The notes beneath the pieces are model-generated. The model was not told where the DNA came from. It did not search any database and saw only the letters and a program-made list of their open reading frames with translations. A DNA stretch of 37,756 nucleotides from Micromonospora solifontis. GTDB lineage: Bacteria; Actinomycetota; Actinomycetes; Mycobacteriales; Micromonosporaceae. Where the stretch lies: positions 1-37,756 of the forward strand of contig NZ_RJLN01000052.1 in NCBI RefSeq assembly GCF_003725545.1. The letters are read 5' to 3'. This document shows positions 7,580 through 15,289 of the stretch, in pieces. Each line of letters starts with the position of its first letter. The first letter of the stretch is position 1. The translations under genes and the position numbers were made by a program.

Positions 7580-8146
7580 ATGACCACGAAGACTAGTGAG
7601 CTGCTGGCCGTCGCCGCGCCCCGGACGGTGGCGGTGGTCCGCGGCATCTCCGACGACCAGCTCGACCTGCCCACCCCGTGCCCCGACTACTCGGTGCGCG
7701 ACCTGCTCAACCACGTCTACGACGTGGTGGTCAACTTCCAGGCGTTGGCCGGGCGGCGGGAGGTGGACTGGTCGGCCAAGACCGACCACCTGACCGAGGG
7801 CTGGCGGGACCGCTTCGCGGCGGAGACCGTACGCCTGGTCGAGGCGTGGTCGGATCCGGCGGCGCTGGAGGGGGTCTCGCCGGGGATGGGCCTGCCGCAG
7901 GAGACGGTCGGCGACATGGCCCTGATCGACCTGACCGTGCACGGCTGGGACCTGGCCCGGGCCACCGGGCAGCGGCTGGAGGTCGACCCGGCGGTGCTGG
8001 CGGCGGGGCACGGGTTCATGGACCGGATGGGCGAGACCGGCCAGCAGATGGGTGCCTTCGGTGCGCCCGTCCCCACCACGTCGGACGCCACCCCGCTGGA
8101 CCACCTGCTCGGCCGGACCGGCCGGGACCCCGGCTGGACCCCCTGA
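7580..8146 (+). CDS. TIGR03086 / mycothiol-dependent maleylpyruvate isomerase-like protein
   Basis: A 188-residue protein of the DinB-like four-helix superfamily. The N-terminal pattern ISDDQLDLPTPCPDYSVRDLLNHV is the hallmark of TIGR03086 and MDMPI_N proteins, and the C-terminal DLTVHGWDLARATGQ supplies the second conserved histidine. Members bind a metal through histidines and some use mycothiol; the reaction here is unknown. Start ATG 7580 follows CATACG at 7566-7571 by eight bases with no ribosome binding site, so the mRNA may be leaderless. The promoter overlaps the first codons of the divergent AraC-type gene. A strong hairpin follows the stop. Confidence 0.85.
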   Translation: MTTKTSELLAVAAPRTVAVVRGISDDQLDLPTPCPDYSVRDLLNHVYDVVVNFQALAGRREVDWSAKTDHLTEGWRDRFAAETVRLVEAWSDPAALEGVSPGMGLPQETVGDMALIDLTVHGWDLARATGQRLEVDPAVLAAGHGFMDRMGETGQQMGAFGAPVPTTSDATPLDHLLGRTGRDPGWTP

Positions 8147-8155
8147 ACCAACCCC

Positions 8156-8184
8156 GGCCCGCGCGGCACCGCGCCGCGCGGGCC
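8156..8184 (+). terminator. GC-rich hairpin after the TIGR03086 gene
   Basis: A perfect 12-bp stem (GGCCCGCGCGGC at 8156-8167 with its complement at 8173-8184) and a five-base loop lies 10 bp after the stop. There is no T-run, as is common for actinobacterial terminators. It ends five bases before the PadR promoter and should insulate it. Confidence 0.65.
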
Positions 8185-8188
8185 GCTC

Positions 8189-8217
8189 TTGACACTGCTA
8201 TTCGCTGAGTGAATAGT
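8189..8217 (+). promoter_or_regulatory. PadR promoter with embedded inverted-repeat operator
   Basis: TTGACA at 8189-8194, a 17-bp spacer, and AATAGT at 8212-8217 form a near-ideal promoter. The spacer and -10 contain the inverted repeat CTATTCGCT-G-AGTGAATAG at 8198-8216, with eight of nine arm positions paired. Transcription should begin near 8224-8225, on the first base of the GTG start. Binding of the PadR dimer here would block RNA polymerase, which fits autoregulation. The motif resembles ATTCA..TGAAT-type PadR sites (family knowledge). Confidence 0.8.
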
Positions 8218-8224
8218 GACCCGG

Positions 8225-8761
8225 GTGTCCACCTCGCACGTCCTGCTCGGGCTGCTCGCGACCGGCCCACGCCACGGGTACGAGTTGAAGCGCGCCCACG
8301 ACGAGCGGCTGCCCCGGGCCCGCCCGCTCGCGTTCGGGCAGGTCTACGCCACCCTCGCCCGGCTCCACCGGGACGGCCTCGTGGCGCCGGCCGGGCAGGA
8401 GCGGGACGGCGGGCCCGACCGCACGGCGTACGCGCTCACCGGCGAGGGACCCCACGCGCTCGACCGGTGGCTCGCCACCGTCGAGCCGCCCATGCCGTAC
8501 GTGGCGAGCACCCTGTTCGCCAAGGTGGTGGTCGCGCTGCTGGTCGCCGACGTCGACCGGGCCCGTGACTACCTCATCGCCCAACGCCGGGCGCACACCG
8601 CGCGGCTGCGGGAGCTGACCGCGGTGAAGACCGCCCCCACGGCCAGCCTCGACGACGTGCTCGCGGCCGACTTCGCCATCGCTCATCTCGACGCCGACCT
8701 GCGGTGGCTGCACACCACCCTGGACCGGGTCGCCGACTGGCACCGGGAGGTGCACTCGTGA
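8225..8761 (+). CDS. PadR-family transcriptional repressor
   Basis: A 178-residue regulator with an N-terminal winged helix (residues 1-85: STSHVLLGLLATGPRHGYEL, then GQVYATLARLHRDGLV and RTAYALTGEG) and a C-terminal helical dimerization region (VirR-type, residues 95-175). GTG 8225 gives the standard family N-terminus and coincides with the predicted transcription start. The upstream in-frame GTG at 8216 lies inside the -10 and is unlikely. PadR proteins usually repress adjacent drug or peptide exporters until a ligand binds. The stop overlaps the ABC ATPase start (GTGA), so repressor and transporter form one autoregulated operon with the operator at 8198-8216. Confidence 0.92.
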   Translation: MSTSHVLLGLLATGPRHGYELKRAHDERLPRARPLAFGQVYATLARLHRDGLVAPAGQERDGGPDRTAYALTGEGPHALDRWLATVEPPMPYVASTLFAKVVVALLVADVDRARDYLIAQRRAHTARLRELTAVKTAPTASLDDVLAADFAIAHLDADLRWLHTTLDRVADWHREVHS

Positions 8762-9459
8762 CGTATCTGCAGGCGCGCGGCGTGGTCCGGGCGTACGGGC
8801 GGACGCCCGCCCTGCGCGGCGTGACACTCGACGTGGCGGAGGGCGAGATCGTCGCCGTCACCGGACCCAGTGGCTGCGGCAGGTCCACCCTGCTGCACTG
8901 CCTCGCCGGCATCCTGCGCCCCGACGCCGGGCAGGTCACCTGGCGGGGCGAACGGATCGACGGGTGGTCGGAGGCCGCCCGGTCCCGGCTGCGGCGTACC
9001 GAGTTCGGCGTGCTCTTCCAGTTCGGCCAGCTGGTCGCCGAGCTGACCGCGGCGGAGAACGTCGCTCTGCCGCTGCTCCTCGCCGGCACGGGGCGGCGAG
9101 AGGCGCGGACGGCGGCGCTCACCTGGCTGGAGCGGCTGGGCGTGGCCGAGGTGGCCGACGTCCGGCCGGGTGAGATGTCCGGCGGGCAGCAGCAGCGGTG
9201 CGCCACCGCCCGGGCCCTGGTCACCGAGCCCCGGGTGCTCTTCGCCGACGAGCCGACCGGCGCGCTGGACACCCTCGCCGGCGAGCAGGTGCTCACCCAC
9301 CTGGTCCGGCTCGCCCGGGACCAGCACACCACCGTCGTGCTGGTCACCCACGAACCGCGGGTCGCCGGGTACGCCGACCGCGAGGTGATGCTGCGCGACG
9401 GGGTCGTCGACCACTCGGGCCTCGGCCTCGACGCGTCGCTGCCCGGCGGTCACCGGTGA
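8758..9459 (+). CDS. ABC transporter ATP-binding protein (MacB/LolD type)
   Basis: A 233-residue nucleotide-binding subunit for the FtsX-type permease encoded next. Motifs in order: Walker A GPSGCGRST (residues 36-44), Q-loop LFQFGQLVAELT, signature EMSGGQQQR, Walker B VLFADEPTGALD and H-loop LVTHEPR. The invariant Walker A lysine is Arg42 (codon AGG at 8881-8883; AAG would restore Lys). Lys-to-Arg there usually cripples ATP hydrolysis, yet every other motif is intact. GTG start by four-base overlap with padR; its stop overlaps the permease GTG in the same way. Such pairs export antimicrobial peptides or lipids, or work as mechanotransmitters; the substrate is unknown. Confidence 0.92.
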   Translation: MTYLQARGVVRAYGRTPALRGVTLDVAEGEIVAVTGPSGCGRSTLLHCLAGILRPDAGQVTWRGERIDGWSEAARSRLRRTEFGVLFQFGQLVAELTAAENVALPLLLAGTGRREARTAALTWLERLGVAEVADVRPGEMSGGQQQRCATARALVTEPRVLFADEPTGALDTLAGEQVLTHLVRLARDQHTTVVLVTHEPRVAGYADREVMLRDGVVDHSGLGLDASLPGGHR

Positions 9460-10970
9460 GGCCGGCCGCCCTGCTCCGGCTCGCCCTGGCCGGCACCCGT
9501 ACGGACGGCGCCCGGGTGGCTCTGACCGCGCTGAGCGCCACCCTCGCCACCCTCTCCGGGCTGGCCGCGCTGACCGTGCTGGCGGTGGTCAAGCCGCCCG
9601 GGGACGCCCGGGCCGAGTCCGTCCAGTACACCAACGCCCTGCTGCGGGAGCCGGGCCTACGCCCCGGTGTCGCGTTCGCGCTGCTGATGCTCATGGTCCC
9701 GGTGCTCGGGCTGGCCGGCCAGTGCGCCCGGCTGGGAGCGCCCGCCCGGGACCGGCGGCTCGCCGCGCTGCGGCTGGCCGGGGCCACGCCCGGCGAGGTC
9801 ACCCGGATCGCCGCCCTGGAGACCGGGTTGGCCAGCCTGCTCGGCACCCTCGCCGGCCTCGCCGTGCACCTGATCGGCCGCCGGTTGCTGCACCGGCCCG
9901 GCCCGGACGGTCGACTGGCGCTGCCGACCGACGTCCAGCCGGCCCCGGCGGCGGTCGCGGCGGTGGTGATCGGGTTGCCGCTGGCCGCCGCTCTGGTCAG
10001 CGCCCTGCTGCTGCGCCGGGTGACCACCACCCCGTTCGGCGTGGTCCGCCGGGCGCGGGCCCGGGCGCCCTGGCCGTGGCCCGGCCTGCTGATCCTCGTC
10101 GGGCTGGCCATGTTCGCCGCCTTCCGGCCGGTGGGGCTCTGGTACGAGCGCCGACACGCAGAACCGCCGCTCTGGCTGCTGCCGGCGCTGCTGATCGTCG
10201 GCAGCCTGGCCGCCATGGTGGGCGTGGTCGCCGGCACCGGCTGGATCTCGCACACCACCGGCCGACTCCTGCACCGGTACGCCCGCCGGCCGGCCGCGCT
10301 GCTCGCCGCGCGCCGGCTCACCGCCGACCCGTGGGCGGGCAGCCGGACGTTCGCGGCGCTGCTGGCGGCGCTCATCTTCGGCGCGGGCGCGGCCGGGATC
10401 CGCGCCGACTTCCTGGCCACGATCGAGCTGCATCGCCGGATCGGCGGCGGGATGGGTGCTTCCGACGCTTTCTACCTGCGAGCGATGGACCTGGTCGACC
10501 TGACGGTCGCGGTGGCGATGGCGATCGCGGCCGGCGGTCTGCTGGTCGCCGTGGTGGAGGGGATCACCGCCCGGCGGCGGGCGTACGCGGCGCTGGTGGC
10601 GACGGGGGTGCCGCGGGCCACGATCGGCCGCTCCCTGCTCTGGCAGTCGCTCGCTCCGGCGGTGCCCGCCATCGGCCTCGCGCTGGCCGTCGGCTACCTG
10701 CTCGTCCGGGGCGTGTACCCGGCGCCGAGCGGCGGGGGCTACCCGGAGGAGATCTGCGACGCCGGACGGCAGCTCTGCGGCGACCCGCTGACCCGGGCGC
10801 AGCACACCCGGACCGAGTGGGTGCCCAAGGTGACCGTGCCGCCGGACGTACCGTGGGAGCACCTCGCCTGGTTCGCGGCCGGCGGCCTGGCCGCGGTGCT
10901 GCTGACGGTCGGCGTCGGCCTGCTCTTCCTGCGGGCCGGTGCGACGGTCGAGGAGCTGCGGACCACCTGA
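9456..10970 (+). CDS. FtsX-like ABC transporter permease
   Basis: A 504-residue membrane protein with roughly eight to ten transmembrane segments. Two FtsX-type regions are recognisable by their cytosolic motifs: RDRRLAALRLAGATPGEVTRI in the N-terminal half and RRRAYAALVATGVPRATIGRS in the C-terminal half, each preceding a hydrophobic helix. An extracytoplasmic loop near residues 420-465 has two cysteines (EEICDAGRQLCGD) that could form a disulfide. The GTG start at 9456 overlaps the ATPase stop by four bases; an upstream extension in frame would be a shadow of the ATPase gene. With the PadR and ATPase genes it forms a three-gene exporter operon that ends here. Confidence 0.9.
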   Translation: MRPAALLRLALAGTRTDGARVALTALSATLATLSGLAALTVLAVVKPPGDARAESVQYTNALLREPGLRPGVAFALLMLMVPVLGLAGQCARLGAPARDRRLAALRLAGATPGEVTRIAALETGLASLLGTLAGLAVHLIGRRLLHRPGPDGRLALPTDVQPAPAAVAAVVIGLPLAAALVSALLLRRVTTTPFGVVRRARARAPWPWPGLLILVGLAMFAAFRPVGLWYERRHAEPPLWLLPALLIVGSLAAMVGVVAGTGWISHTTGRLLHRYARRPAALLAARRLTADPWAGSRTFAALLAALIFGAGAAGIRADFLATIELHRRIGGGMGASDAFYLRAMDLVDLTVAVAMAIAAGGLLVAVVEGITARRRAYAALVATGVPRATIGRSLLWQSLAPAVPAIGLALAVGYLLVRGVYPAPSGGGYPEEICDAGRQLCGDPLTRAQHTRTEWVPKVTVPPDVPWEHLAWFAAGGLAAVLLTVGVGLLFLRAGATVEELRTT

Positions 10971-11016
10971 TGTGACGCGGCGGCCGGGCCCGGCGCTGTT
11001 GGGCCGGGAGGTCAGC

Positions 11017-11445
11017 ATGCAGAAGCAGCGCGGCGTGGCGCCGCCGGTGTTCGTCGACCGGACCGGCCGGCGGCGTCGGCTCACCGTGATCGCCGGCACG
11101 GCGATGGGCCTCGGGCTGCTCACCAGTCTCGGCCTGATCCTGGCCGGGCTCTTCTTCGACTCCGCAGTGCCGATCCCCGGCTGGTCGGAGACCAAGGTCC
11201 ACCCGCCGATCGAGGCCGGGGTCGACGCACCCGGCAACCCCCGGCCGGCGACCAGCCCGAGCCGGCGGCCCGACCCGGCGACCGCCACGACGTCCTCCCG
11301 GCCGTCGTCCGCGCCGACCGCCACCCGTCCGGCCGCCACCCGGGCCAGCACGGCGCCCGCCCCGCAGCCGTCCGCCAGCGTGCCGGGCCAGGGCGACGAG
11401 CACCGCAGCTCCGCCAAGCCGAGCAGGACCCCGGGCAAGCCCTGA
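11017..11445 (+). CDS. Single-pass membrane protein with Ser/Thr/Pro/Ala-rich tail
   Basis: A 142-residue protein of no recognised family. Residues 1-27 are basic (RTGRRRRLTV), residues 28-52 form one transmembrane helix (GTAMGLGLLTSLGLILAGLFF), and residues 53-142 are a low-complexity tail rich in Pro, Ala, Ser, Thr and Arg, probably outside the cell and possibly O-mannosylated (inference). A short motif (VPIPGWSETKVHPPIEAGVD) just after the membrane may be the conserved part. GGGAGG at 11006-11011 supports ATG 11017. The stop is two bases before the deacetylase-glycosyltransferase start, so the two are likely translated together and this protein may assist that enzyme. Confidence 0.75.
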   Translation: MQKQRGVAPPVFVDRTGRRRRLTVIAGTAMGLGLLTSLGLILAGLFFDSAVPIPGWSETKVHPPIEAGVDAPGNPRPATSPSRRPDPATATTSSRPSSAPTATRPAATRASTAPAPQPSASVPGQGDEHRSSAKPSRTPGKP

Positions 11446-11447
11446 TC

Positions 11448-13568
11448 ATGGCGCGACACGTCGCCCGCCCCGATCCCCGGGCCCACTGGATTCTCCTCGT
11501 GCTGGGCCTGCTCGTGCTGCTCGGAGCATTGAGCCTGAACGGTCTCGCCACCAACGTCGGCGGCGGCTCCGGCCCGTCGGCGGCGAACGCCCAGTCCGGG
11601 GTGCCCGAGCAGATCACCGGCGGCGGCCCGGTGCTGCGGCTGGACGGCCCGACGCCCGTCGCCCGGCGGCTGCCGTCCCGCACCGTGGCGCTGACCTTCG
11701 ACGACGGACCGGACCCGCGCTGGACCCCGCAGATCCTCGACGTGCTCCGCCGGCACCACGCACACGCCACCTTCTTCGTGGTCGGCTCCCGGGTCGACGC
11801 GCACCCCGAACTGGTCCGGCGGATCCTCGCCGAGGGGCACGAGATCGGCTCGCACACCTTCACCCACGCCGACCTGGGCTCCGTGCCGGCCTGGCGGGCC
11901 ACCGCCGAGCTGTCCTGGACCCGCAACGCGATCGCCGGGGTGACCGGCCGCCAGGTGACCCTGCTCCGGCTCCCGTACTCGTCGACCACCGCCTCGCTGA
12001 CCGGACCGCAGTACCGGGCGCTGCGCGCCGCCGCCGGCAGCGGCCACGTGGCGGTGCTCGCCGACCGCGACGCCAGGGACTGGGAGCGTCCCGGCGTACC
12101 GGCCATCGTCCGGGCGGCCACCCCGCAGGGCGGCGCCGGCGCGGTGGTGCTCATGCACGACGGCGGCGGGGACCGCAGCCAGACCGTGGCCGCGCTGGAG
12201 CAGCTGCTGTCCCGGCTCGGCCGCGACGGATACCGCTTCACCACCGTGTCGGAGGGGATCGCGGCACCCGCCTCGATGCTCCCGGCCGGCGACGGCGCCC
12301 GGTTGAGCGGGACGGTGCTGCGCTGGGCGCAGACCGGCGCCGGCTGGCTGGGTTCAGCGATGAACCTGCTGCTCGGCGTGGCCCTGGTGCTCGGCGTGGC
12401 GCGCCTCCTGGTGCAGGTGTGCTGCGCCCAGCTGCACGTCCGCCGGGTCCGCCGGCCCCGGCGCCGCCGGCCCGAGGTGACCGCGCCGGTCTCGGTGATC
12501 GTGCCGGCGTACAACGAGGCCGCCAACATCGCGGCGACCGTGCGCTCCCTGGTCGCCAGCGCCTACCCGGCGCTGGAGGTGATCGTGGTCGACGACGGTT
12601 CCAGCGACGGCACCGCCGACATCGTCGAGCGGATGGGCCTACGCGGGGTACGCGTCATCCGGCAGGCCAACGCCGGCAAGCCGGCGGCGCTGAACACCGG
12701 CATCCGCGCCGCCCGCGCCGGCCTGCTGGTGCTCGTCGACGGGGACACCGTCTTCCAGCCGGACACCGTGTACCGGCTGGTTCAGGGCTTCGCCGACCCG
12801 ACCGTCGGCGCGATCAGCGGCAACACCAAGGTGGCCAACCGGCGCGGCCTGCTGGGCAGGTGGCAGCACCTGGAGTACGTGATCGGCTTCAACCTCGACC
12901 GCCGGATGTACGACGTGCTCGAATGCATGCCGACCATCCCCGGCGCGATCGGCGCGTTCCGCCGCGAGGTGCTGTTTGCCGTCGGGGGCGTACCCGCCGA
13001 CACCCTCGCCGAGGACACCGACCTGACCATGAAGGTGCTCCGGGCCGGCTGGCGGGTGGTGTACGAGGAGGGCGCCATCGCGTGGACCGAGGCGCCGTCG
13101 TCGCTGCGCCAGCTCTGGCGGCAGCGGTACCGCTGGTGCTACGGCACGATGCAGGCGATGTGGAAGCACCGGCACGCGCTGGGCGAGCCGGGGGCGGGCG
13201 GGAAGCTGGGCCGGCGGGGCCTGCCGTACCTGACCGTGTTCCAGCTCGTGCTGCCGCTGGCCGCGCCCGCCGTCGACGTCTTCGCCGTCTACGGGCTGCT
13301 CTTCCTGCCGTGGTCGTCGCTCGTGCTGGCCTGGGTGGGGCTGCTCCTGCTGCAGGGCTTCACCGCCGCGTACGCGCTGCGGCTCGACCGGGAACGGTAC
13401 GGCCCGCTGTGGGCGCTACCGTTCCAGCAGCTCGTCTACCGGCAGATGATGTACCTGGTGGTGGTGCAGTCGGTGGTCACCGCGGTGGTCGGCAACCGGC
13501 TGCGCTGGCAGCGGATGGCCCGCACCGGTGAGGCCGCCGCCCTGGTCGGCGCCGGCCCCGTGCGCTGA
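11448..13568 (+). CDS. Bifunctional polysaccharide deacetylase / family 2 glycosyltransferase
   Basis: A 706-residue fusion, probably a membrane-bound polysaccharide synthase with an outward-facing deacetylase. Residues 13-34 are a transmembrane anchor. Residues 78-270 are a NodB domain: TFDDGPD (83-89), SHTFTH (135-140), DARDW (208-212) and LMHDGG; the usual R-x-P-x-G motif is RLPYSS here. Residues 303-325 form a second membrane helix. Residues 347-580 are a processive GT2 domain: VSVIVPAYNE, VVDDGSSDGT, VDGDTVF (430-436), EDTD (522-525) and RQRYRW (558-563). About three more helices lie at 595-690. The layout suits synthesis and N-deacetylation of an N-acetylhexosamine polymer (chitin- or PNAG-like). 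The polymer identity is not shown. Confidence 0.92.
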   Translation: MARHVARPDPRAHWILLVLGLLVLLGALSLNGLATNVGGGSGPSAANAQSGVPEQITGGGPVLRLDGPTPVARRLPSRTVALTFDDGPDPRWTPQILDVLRRHHAHATFFVVGSRVDAHPELVRRILAEGHEIGSHTFTHADLGSVPAWRATAELSWTRNAIAGVTGRQVTLLRLPYSSTTASLTGPQYRALRAAAGSGHVAVLADRDARDWERPGVPAIVRAATPQGGAGAVVLMHDGGGDRSQTVAALEQLLSRLGRDGYRFTTVSEGIAAPASMLPAGDGARLSGTVLRWAQTGAGWLGSAMNLLLGVALVLGVARLLVQVCCAQLHVRRVRRPRRRRPEVTAPVSVIVPAYNEAANIAATVRSLVASAYPALEVIVVDDGSSDGTADIVERMGLRGVRVIRQANAGKPAALNTGIRAARAGLLVLVDGDTVFQPDTVYRLVQGFADPTVGAISGNTKVANRRGLLGRWQHLEYVIGFNLDRRMYDVLECMPTIPGAIGAFRREVLFAVGGVPADTLAEDTDLTMKVLRAGWRVVYEEGAIAWTEAPSSLRQLWRQRYRWCYGTMQAMWKHRHALGEPGAGGKLGRRGLPYLTVFQLVLPLAAPAVDVFAVYGLLFLPWSSLVLAWVGLLLLQGFTAAYALRLDRERYGPLWALPFQQLVYRQMMYLVVVQSVVTAVVGNRLRWQRMARTGEAAALVGAGPVR

Positions 13569-13598
13569 CCCCGCGCCATCGCCCGGTCCGCGCGGCGG

Positions 13599-13819
13599 GT
13601 TGCCGCGTGCCGGGGTTTGCCGGGCCGGCTTGCCGCACGTCGGGGTTTGCCGGGCTGGCTTGCCGCACGTCGGGGTTTGCCGGGCCGGCTTGCCGCACGT
13701 CGGGGTTTGCCGGGCCGGGTTGCCACGTGCCGGGGTTTGCCGGGCTGGGTAGGCCCGGGGTTGCCGCATGCCGGGGCTTGCCGGGTCGGGAGAGACCCGA
13801 GTTGCCGCATGTCGCGGCT
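13599..13819. repeat. 30-bp tandem repeat, 6 full copies plus a partial
   Basis: Five contiguous 30-bp units (starting at 13599, 13629, 13659, 13689, 13719) share the pattern g(c/g)ttgccgc..g followed by tcggggtttgccgggcyg. A sixth unit is at 13760-13789 and a partial one at 13801-13819. The last two are each preceded by an 11-bp spacer (13749-13759 and 13790-13800), so the period changes from 30 to 41 bp. The period is a multiple of three, so repetitive frames stay open on both strands, but none has good start signals. There is no coding gene in 13569-13831; the repeat fills most of it. Confidence 0.9.
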
Positions 13820-13831
13820 CCGGACCAGGGG

Positions 13832-14056
13832 TCAGCGGCCGTCGAAGAGGCCAGCGGACCAGGACAGGCCGAGACCGAGGACGGCCGAGCAGCAGCAGAC
13901 GACCAGGGCGGCGGCGACCACCCCGAGGATCACCCAGGTCGGCCCACGCCGCGCCGCCCCCGCTCCGGTCTCGGACCCCGGTCGAGCCTCCGCCCCGGCC
14001 GCGTCCGCGTCCGCTCCGTCCGCCCCGGCCGCGTCCGCCCGGTCGTCCTCGCTCAT
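13832..14056 (-). CDS. Small single-pass membrane protein
   Basis: A 74-residue protein of unknown function. Residues 1-36 are acidic and Ala/Gly/Asp-rich (DDRADAAGADGADADAAG), residues 38-68 are one long hydrophobic helix (WVILGVVAAALVVCCCSAV) with three adjacent cysteines, and the end is short (SAGLFDGR). Start ATG 14056 is preceded by TAGACT (14069 down to 14064) with seven bases between, the pattern of a leaderless actinobacterial gene, and this supports it as real. The three cysteines near the membrane face might be palmitoylated or bind metal; this is a guess. It is followed by the tandem repeat array. Confidence 0.6.
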   Translation of the reverse strand: MSEDDRADAAGADGADADAAGAEARPGSETGAGAARRGPTWVILGVVAAALVVCCCSAVLGLGLSWSAGLFDGR

Positions 14057-14089
14057 CCGCCGGAGTCTAGGGCCGCCCCGGCGATATCG

Positions 14090-14150
14090 CGCTCGATCGT
14101 GGATGTGGTGGCCACCTGTACGGCGAGCGGACTGTTTCCACGATCGAGCG
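14090..14150. repeat. Palindromic element (CGCTCGATCGTGG arms)
   Basis: Perfect 13-bp arms at 14090-14102 and 14138-14150 enclose a 35-bp loop that itself contains the perfect palindrome GGTGGCCACC. It lies between divergent genes rather than after them, so it is not a terminator for either. The rest of the 282-bp gap (14151-14338) is extremely C-rich on this strand, with many CCCCGCCC runs and G-quadruplex potential on the other strand; I see no gene in it. Confidence 0.85.
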
Positions 14151-14338
14151 TGACCAGGGCGCGGTCCTCCGGCCGCGGCCCCGCCCCCGCAGCCGCCCCG
14201 CCCGCGGCGGCCCCGCCCGGTGGCCCCGCCCCACGACCCTGCCCGGCGGCCGGGTGCGCCTGCCGCCCGGCCCGCCCTTGGCCCGGCCCGCCTGCGTCCG
14301 AGGCGGCGAGGTGGGTGCGGGCCGGGCAGGATGGGGCG

Positions 14339-15289
14339 ATGGAGCTGGTCTCGATCGCCGACGTCCGGATCGCCGCCGACGACATCGCCGGGACGGCGGT
14401 GCGTACCCCGCTGCTGCCGACGCTCTGGGACGACGAGCTGTGGCTCAAGCCGGAGAACCTGCAACCGGTGGGGTCGTTCAAGCTGCGCGGGGCGACGCAC
14501 GCGGTGGCCCGGCTCGACCCGGCCGCCCGGTCCCGGGGCGTGGTGACCCACTCCTCGGGCAATCACGGGCAGGCCCTCGCGTACGCGGCCCGGGCGTTCG
14601 GCGTGCCGTGCACGGTGGTCGTCCCCGAGGGCGCGCCACGGGTGAAGGTGGATCGGATCCGGGCGCTGGGCGCGGAGGTACGGCTGGTGCCGCCGGCCCA
14701 CCGGCTGGTCGAGGCGGAGCGGATCGTGGCCGCCACCGGGGCCGCGCTGGTGCCGCCCTTCGACCACCCGCGGATCATCGCCGGGCAGGGCACCATCGGG
14801 CTGGAGATCGTCGCCGACCTGCCCGAGGTGGACGTCGTACTGGTGCCGGTCGGTGGCGGCGGGCTCTCGTCCGGGGTGGCCACGGCGGTGCGGGCGCTGC
14901 GCCCGTCGGCGGCCGTGATCGGGGTCGAGCCGGAGCTGGCCGCCGACGCGCGGGACTCCCTCGCCGCCGGGGAGGTGGTGGTCTGGGACGTCGACCGGAC
15001 CTACCGCACCAGCGCGGACGGGCTGCGCACCAACCTGTCCGCACTGACCTTCGCCCACCTGCGGGAACGGCTGGACCGGATCGTCACGGTCAGCGAGGAG
15101 GAGATCGCCGCGGCGCTGACCCGGCTGGTGCGGGAGGCCCGGCTGGTGGTCGAGCCGAGCGGCGCGGTGGCGCTGGCGGCCCGCCTGTTCCACCGCGACG
15201 AGCTGCCGCCGGGCCGGACCGTCGCGGTGGTGACCGGCGGCAACGTCGACCCGGCGGTGTTGGCGTCGGCGCTCGCCTCCGGCGGTTAG
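14339..15289 (+). CDS. PLP-dependent threonine/serine dehydratase
   Basis: A 316-residue fold-type II PLP enzyme close to catabolic threonine dehydratase and serine dehydratase/racemase. The catalytic lysine is in GSFKLRGA (Lys near residue 50), SSGNHGQALAYAA binds the PLP phosphate region, and VPVGGGGLSSGVA is the glycine loop. EPSGAVALAA and VVTGGNVD are typical of the C-terminal part. There is no ACT regulatory domain, so it is the short, catabolic-type form. It would convert threonine or serine to the 2-oxo acid plus ammonia in the cytosol. ATG 14339 gives the normal family start. It stands alone, with its stop codon inside the GGGGCCCC palindrome. Confidence 0.9.
   Translation: MELVSIADVRIAADDIAGTAVRTPLLPTLWDDELWLKPENLQPVGSFKLRGATHAVARLDPAARSRGVVTHSSGNHGQALAYAARAFGVPCTVVVPEGAPRVKVDRIRALGAEVRLVPPAHRLVEAERIVAATGAALVPPFDHPRIIAGQGTIGLEIVADLPEVDVVLVPVGGGGLSSGVATAVRALRPSAAVIGVEPELAADARDSLAAGEVVVWDVDRTYRTSADGLRTNLSALTFAHLRERLDRIVTVSEEEIAAALTRLVREARLVVEPSGAVALAARLFHRDELPPGRTVAVVTGGNVDPAVLASALASGG

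Noticed and set aside
9657..12158. An 833-codon minus-strand frame over the permease and deacetylase genes
   Set aside because: It is antisense to three genes with clear domains, and its composition (Gly, Arg, Gln, His) is that of a shadow frame.
13416..13810. Minus-strand frames with a repeated PARQTPTCGK peptide and plus-strand frames with a repeated FAGPACRTSG peptide
   Set aside because: Both follow from a 30-bp repeat whose period is a multiple of three. They overlap the glycosyltransferase gene or the small membrane gene and lack ribosome binding sites.
13599..13819. CRISPR array
   Set aside because: The 30-bp units are contiguous without unique spacers, the only spacers are two of 11 bp, and no cas gene is near.
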